A stretch of DNA of 38,018 nt, from NCBI GenBank assembly GCA_024228115.1, contig JAAETT010000192.1, positions 1 to 38,018 of the forward strand. Direction: 5' to 3'. A model generated the notes under the pieces. The model was not told where the DNA came from and did no database searches. It saw nothing but the letters and a program-made list of their open reading frames with translations. A program made the position numbers and the translations under genes. Of the stretch, positions 36,785 through 38,018 are shown one piece after another (the stretch's first letter is position 1; every line of letters starts with the position of its first letter). Source of the DNA: a bacterium. Lineage in GTDB: Bacteria; Myxococcota_A; UBA9160; UBA6930.

Positions 36785-37570
36785 TCAGAACATCCGGATT
36801 CCGCGCGAGCGGAAGACGCGGGCATCTTCCCAGGTCGGAAAGCTGAAATAGGTGGAGTCCTCGTCGCGATTGGGCTTTCGCTGCACCGAGCCGTCCTCGA
36901 TCTGTTCGATGGCTTTCACCAGAGCGGTTCCCGCGGCGCTCTTGGTCTTACCGAGCAGAGAGTTCCAGGTCTCTCCCGAGTCGATGGTGACGGGTTCCTG
37001 GTGGAGGATCTCGCCGTTGTCGAGTTTCTCCGCCAGGTCGTGGACTGTGACCGCGGTTTCCTTCTCACCGTGGTAGAGGACCCAGAAAGCAGGCATGAGA
37101 CCCCGGTAGCGAGGCAGCGGTGCCGAGTGGACGTTGATGCCTCCCTGATCAAAGCGCCGCAGGACTTTGCCGCGCAAGATCTGGGGACAGGAAATCGAGG
37201 CCAACAGGTTGGAAGGATGGCGGTCCAGGATGTCATGCATCTCCTGGGAATTCACTTTGTCCACATGAAAGGTCGGGATGTTGAACTCGCGGCCGACCTC
37301 CTCGAGGGACCAATAGCGGCGCGGTGCCGGCGGGCGGAAGCCCAGCATGGGACCGAGGCGTGCCCAGATGACCTGTAGGCCCATGCGTAGTGTGCCGTGA
37401 ATCCCAAACACGGGTAGGTGGCGAAGCAAACCCTTCACGGCCCCACCGTGGGTCGACATAGGGGGTGAGAGTACGATGCAGGAGATTTGCTCGGGCATGG
37501 CCTCCACCACGGTCCCTACGGAAGAGGGGAGGAAGACCCGCTCGTCCTGGGAAAAAATCGCGATCTTCAA
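36785..37570 (-). CDS. Formyltransferase-like (methionyl-tRNA formyltransferase fold) sugar enzyme
   Basis: A 261-aa protein with the formyl-THF transferase fold. The catalytic motif INVHSAPLPRYRG keeps the Asn and His of the N-x-H-x-S pattern, and the catalytic Asp follows in AEKLDNGEILHQE. It is shorter than methionyl-tRNA formyltransferase (about 310 aa) and lacks its C-terminal tRNA-binding domain, which fits sugar N-formyltransferases acting on dTDP- or UDP-linked amino sugars. The start is TTG 37568-37570, with GGAG 5 bases upstream; the frame is open further upstream without homology. It is the first gene of the deacetylase/GT4 run. The substrate is unproven. Confidence 0.78.
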   Translation of the reverse strand: MKIAIFSQDERVFLPSSVGTVVEAMPEQISCIVLSPPMSTHGGAVKGLLRHLPVFGIHGTLRMGLQVIWARLGPMLGFRPPAPRRYWSLEEVGREFNIPTFHVDKVNSQEMHDILDRHPSNLLASISCPQILRGKVLRRFDQGGINVHSAPLPRYRGLMPAFWVLYHGEKETAVTVHDLAEKLDNGEILHQEPVTIDSGETWNSLLGKTKSAAGTALVKAIEQIEDGSVQRKPNRDEDSTYFSFPTWEDARVFRSRGIRMF

Positions 37571-37918
37571 GCCGGCTCCTATTCGCGCACGGCCATTCTC
37601 TCGGCTCGGCGCGGAGCAGTTTAGCAGACGGGGGTGCCCGAAATCTCGCGGAGAGCTGCTGATGGCGGAGTGCCGGAAGAGTTGCGCGGGGGTTCCCAGA
37701 AGTGCCTCGCAGCCAGGCGTGCCCGCGTGCTCGTGAGCGCGCAGCTCCTGTGAAATGGGAGCGCAACTCCTCCGGAATTCGCGGTTGACGCGGCAGAGCG
37801 GGCTACGCCTCGCTGCCGGGCCGTGACCTGTTGGACGAGACATGCCCGAATGTCGGTCGGTGCCGGTTCCAGGAGTTGCGGAACCTGCCAACGACTTTGA
37901 GACACTTCGGGTCTCGAT
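37571..37918. other. 348-base gene-free region upstream of the formyltransferase gene
   Basis: No convincing gene is visible; open frames here are low-quality shadows. The region should hold the promoter for the formyltransferase-deacetylase-GT4 run. A short inverted repeat, GAGAC (37899-37903) and GTCTC (37911-37915), lies beside the end of the partial frame at the right edge and could be a transcript end or an element end. Confidence 0.4.
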
Positions 37919-38017
37919 TTAGTGAGCACCTCCTGGTTGTAGCCCCGTGGTCTGGGGCGGGTTGATGTAGACGGCTTCGGGCAAGGTTGCCGGCTGGGGG
38001 CAGCCTCGCGGGAAGCG
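37919..38017 (-). CDS. 3' end of an unidentified gene at the right edge (partial)
   Basis: On the minus strand a frame enters from the right edge and ends at TAA (37921-37919), giving 32 residues that include TLPEAVYINPPQTTGL and end QPGGAH. The sequence is less arginine-rich than the other frames here and could be a real C-terminus, perhaps of a transposase, but this is a weak impression. The other two minus-strand frames are also open across this stretch, so coding status is uncertain. Confidence 0.25.
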   Translation of the reverse strand, partial: RFPRGCPQPATLPEAVYINPPQTTGLQPGGAH

Positions 38018-38018
38018 C

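Noticed and set aside
36785-37570. Methionyl-tRNA formyltransferase (Fmt)
   Set aside because: The protein is too short, lacks the C-terminal tRNA-binding domain, and is embedded in a polysaccharide locus.

Overview
The window is one large surface-polysaccharide (exopolysaccharide or O-antigen-like) biosynthesis and export locus from a GC-rich Gram-negative bacterium. An outer-membrane beta-barrel, a Wza-like lipoprotein and a Wzz/BY-kinase pair require a double membrane. The export genes resemble the exosortase A (XrtA/PEP-CTERM) associated polysaccharide families known mainly from Proteobacteria and the former deltaproteobacteria. Carbamoyltransferase/DUF5989 neighbours, high GC and many GTG/TTG starts would fit Myxococcota or a related lineage, but the taxon is an inference. 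No rRNA, tRNA, CRISPR array or intact insertion sequence was seen.

Left arm (13582 down to 188, minus strand): a tight run of twelve genes that reads as one operon. In transcription order: a PrsR-like sigma-54 response regulator, Wza-like export lipoprotein, outer-membrane barrel, Wzz-like chain-length protein, ExeA/GspA-type ATPase, CpsD-like BY-kinase, WecA/TagO-like phosphoglycosyl transferase, GDP-mannose 4,6-dehydratase, WbpP-like epimerase, UDP-glucose dehydrogenase, mannose-1-phosphate guanylyltransferase and a Crp/Fnr regulator. Many neighbours overlap by 1-4 bases.

Middle (13887 to 21608, plus strand): UDP-GlcNAc 2-epimerase, a 91-aa membrane protein, a NodU/CmcH-type carbamoyltransferase, a 50-aa DUF5989 protein, a broken glycosyltransferase fragment, a DUF362 protein, a GT-C-like membrane protein and a Wzx-like flippase with no standard start codon. 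The 304-base region between the two arms holds a sigma-54-type promoter candidate, an 8-bp inverted repeat with an extra half-site, and a hairpin over the wecB ribosome site.

Right part: a minus-strand bidomain oxidoreductase (21619-23805) faces away from a plus-strand run (24040-30329) of an alkaline-phosphatase-superfamily enzyme, a 936-aa exported GH42-like protein, a GT4 glycosyltransferase and a nucleotidyltransferase-like protein. This run is the least characterised part. Minus-strand genes follow: a GT4 enzyme, a second flippase paralogous to the first, a polysaccharide pyruvyl transferase, a WbuB-like GT4 enzyme, an XrtA-type polysaccharide deacetylase and a sugar N-formyltransferase-like protein. 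The right edge may hold the 3' end of another gene.

Working model (inference): nucleotide sugars (GDP-Man and its 4-keto-6-deoxy form, UDP-GlcA, 4-epimerised UDP-HexNAc, UDP-ManNAc) feed the glycosyltransferases on a lipid carrier primed by the WecA-like enzyme. Two flippases move repeat units. Carbamoyl, pyruvyl, formyl and deacetyl changes decorate the chain, and the Wzz/BY-kinase/Wza/barrel module sets its length and exports it, under control of the sigma-54 activator and the Crp-like protein. No exosortase gene and no clear Wzy polymerase is present in the window.
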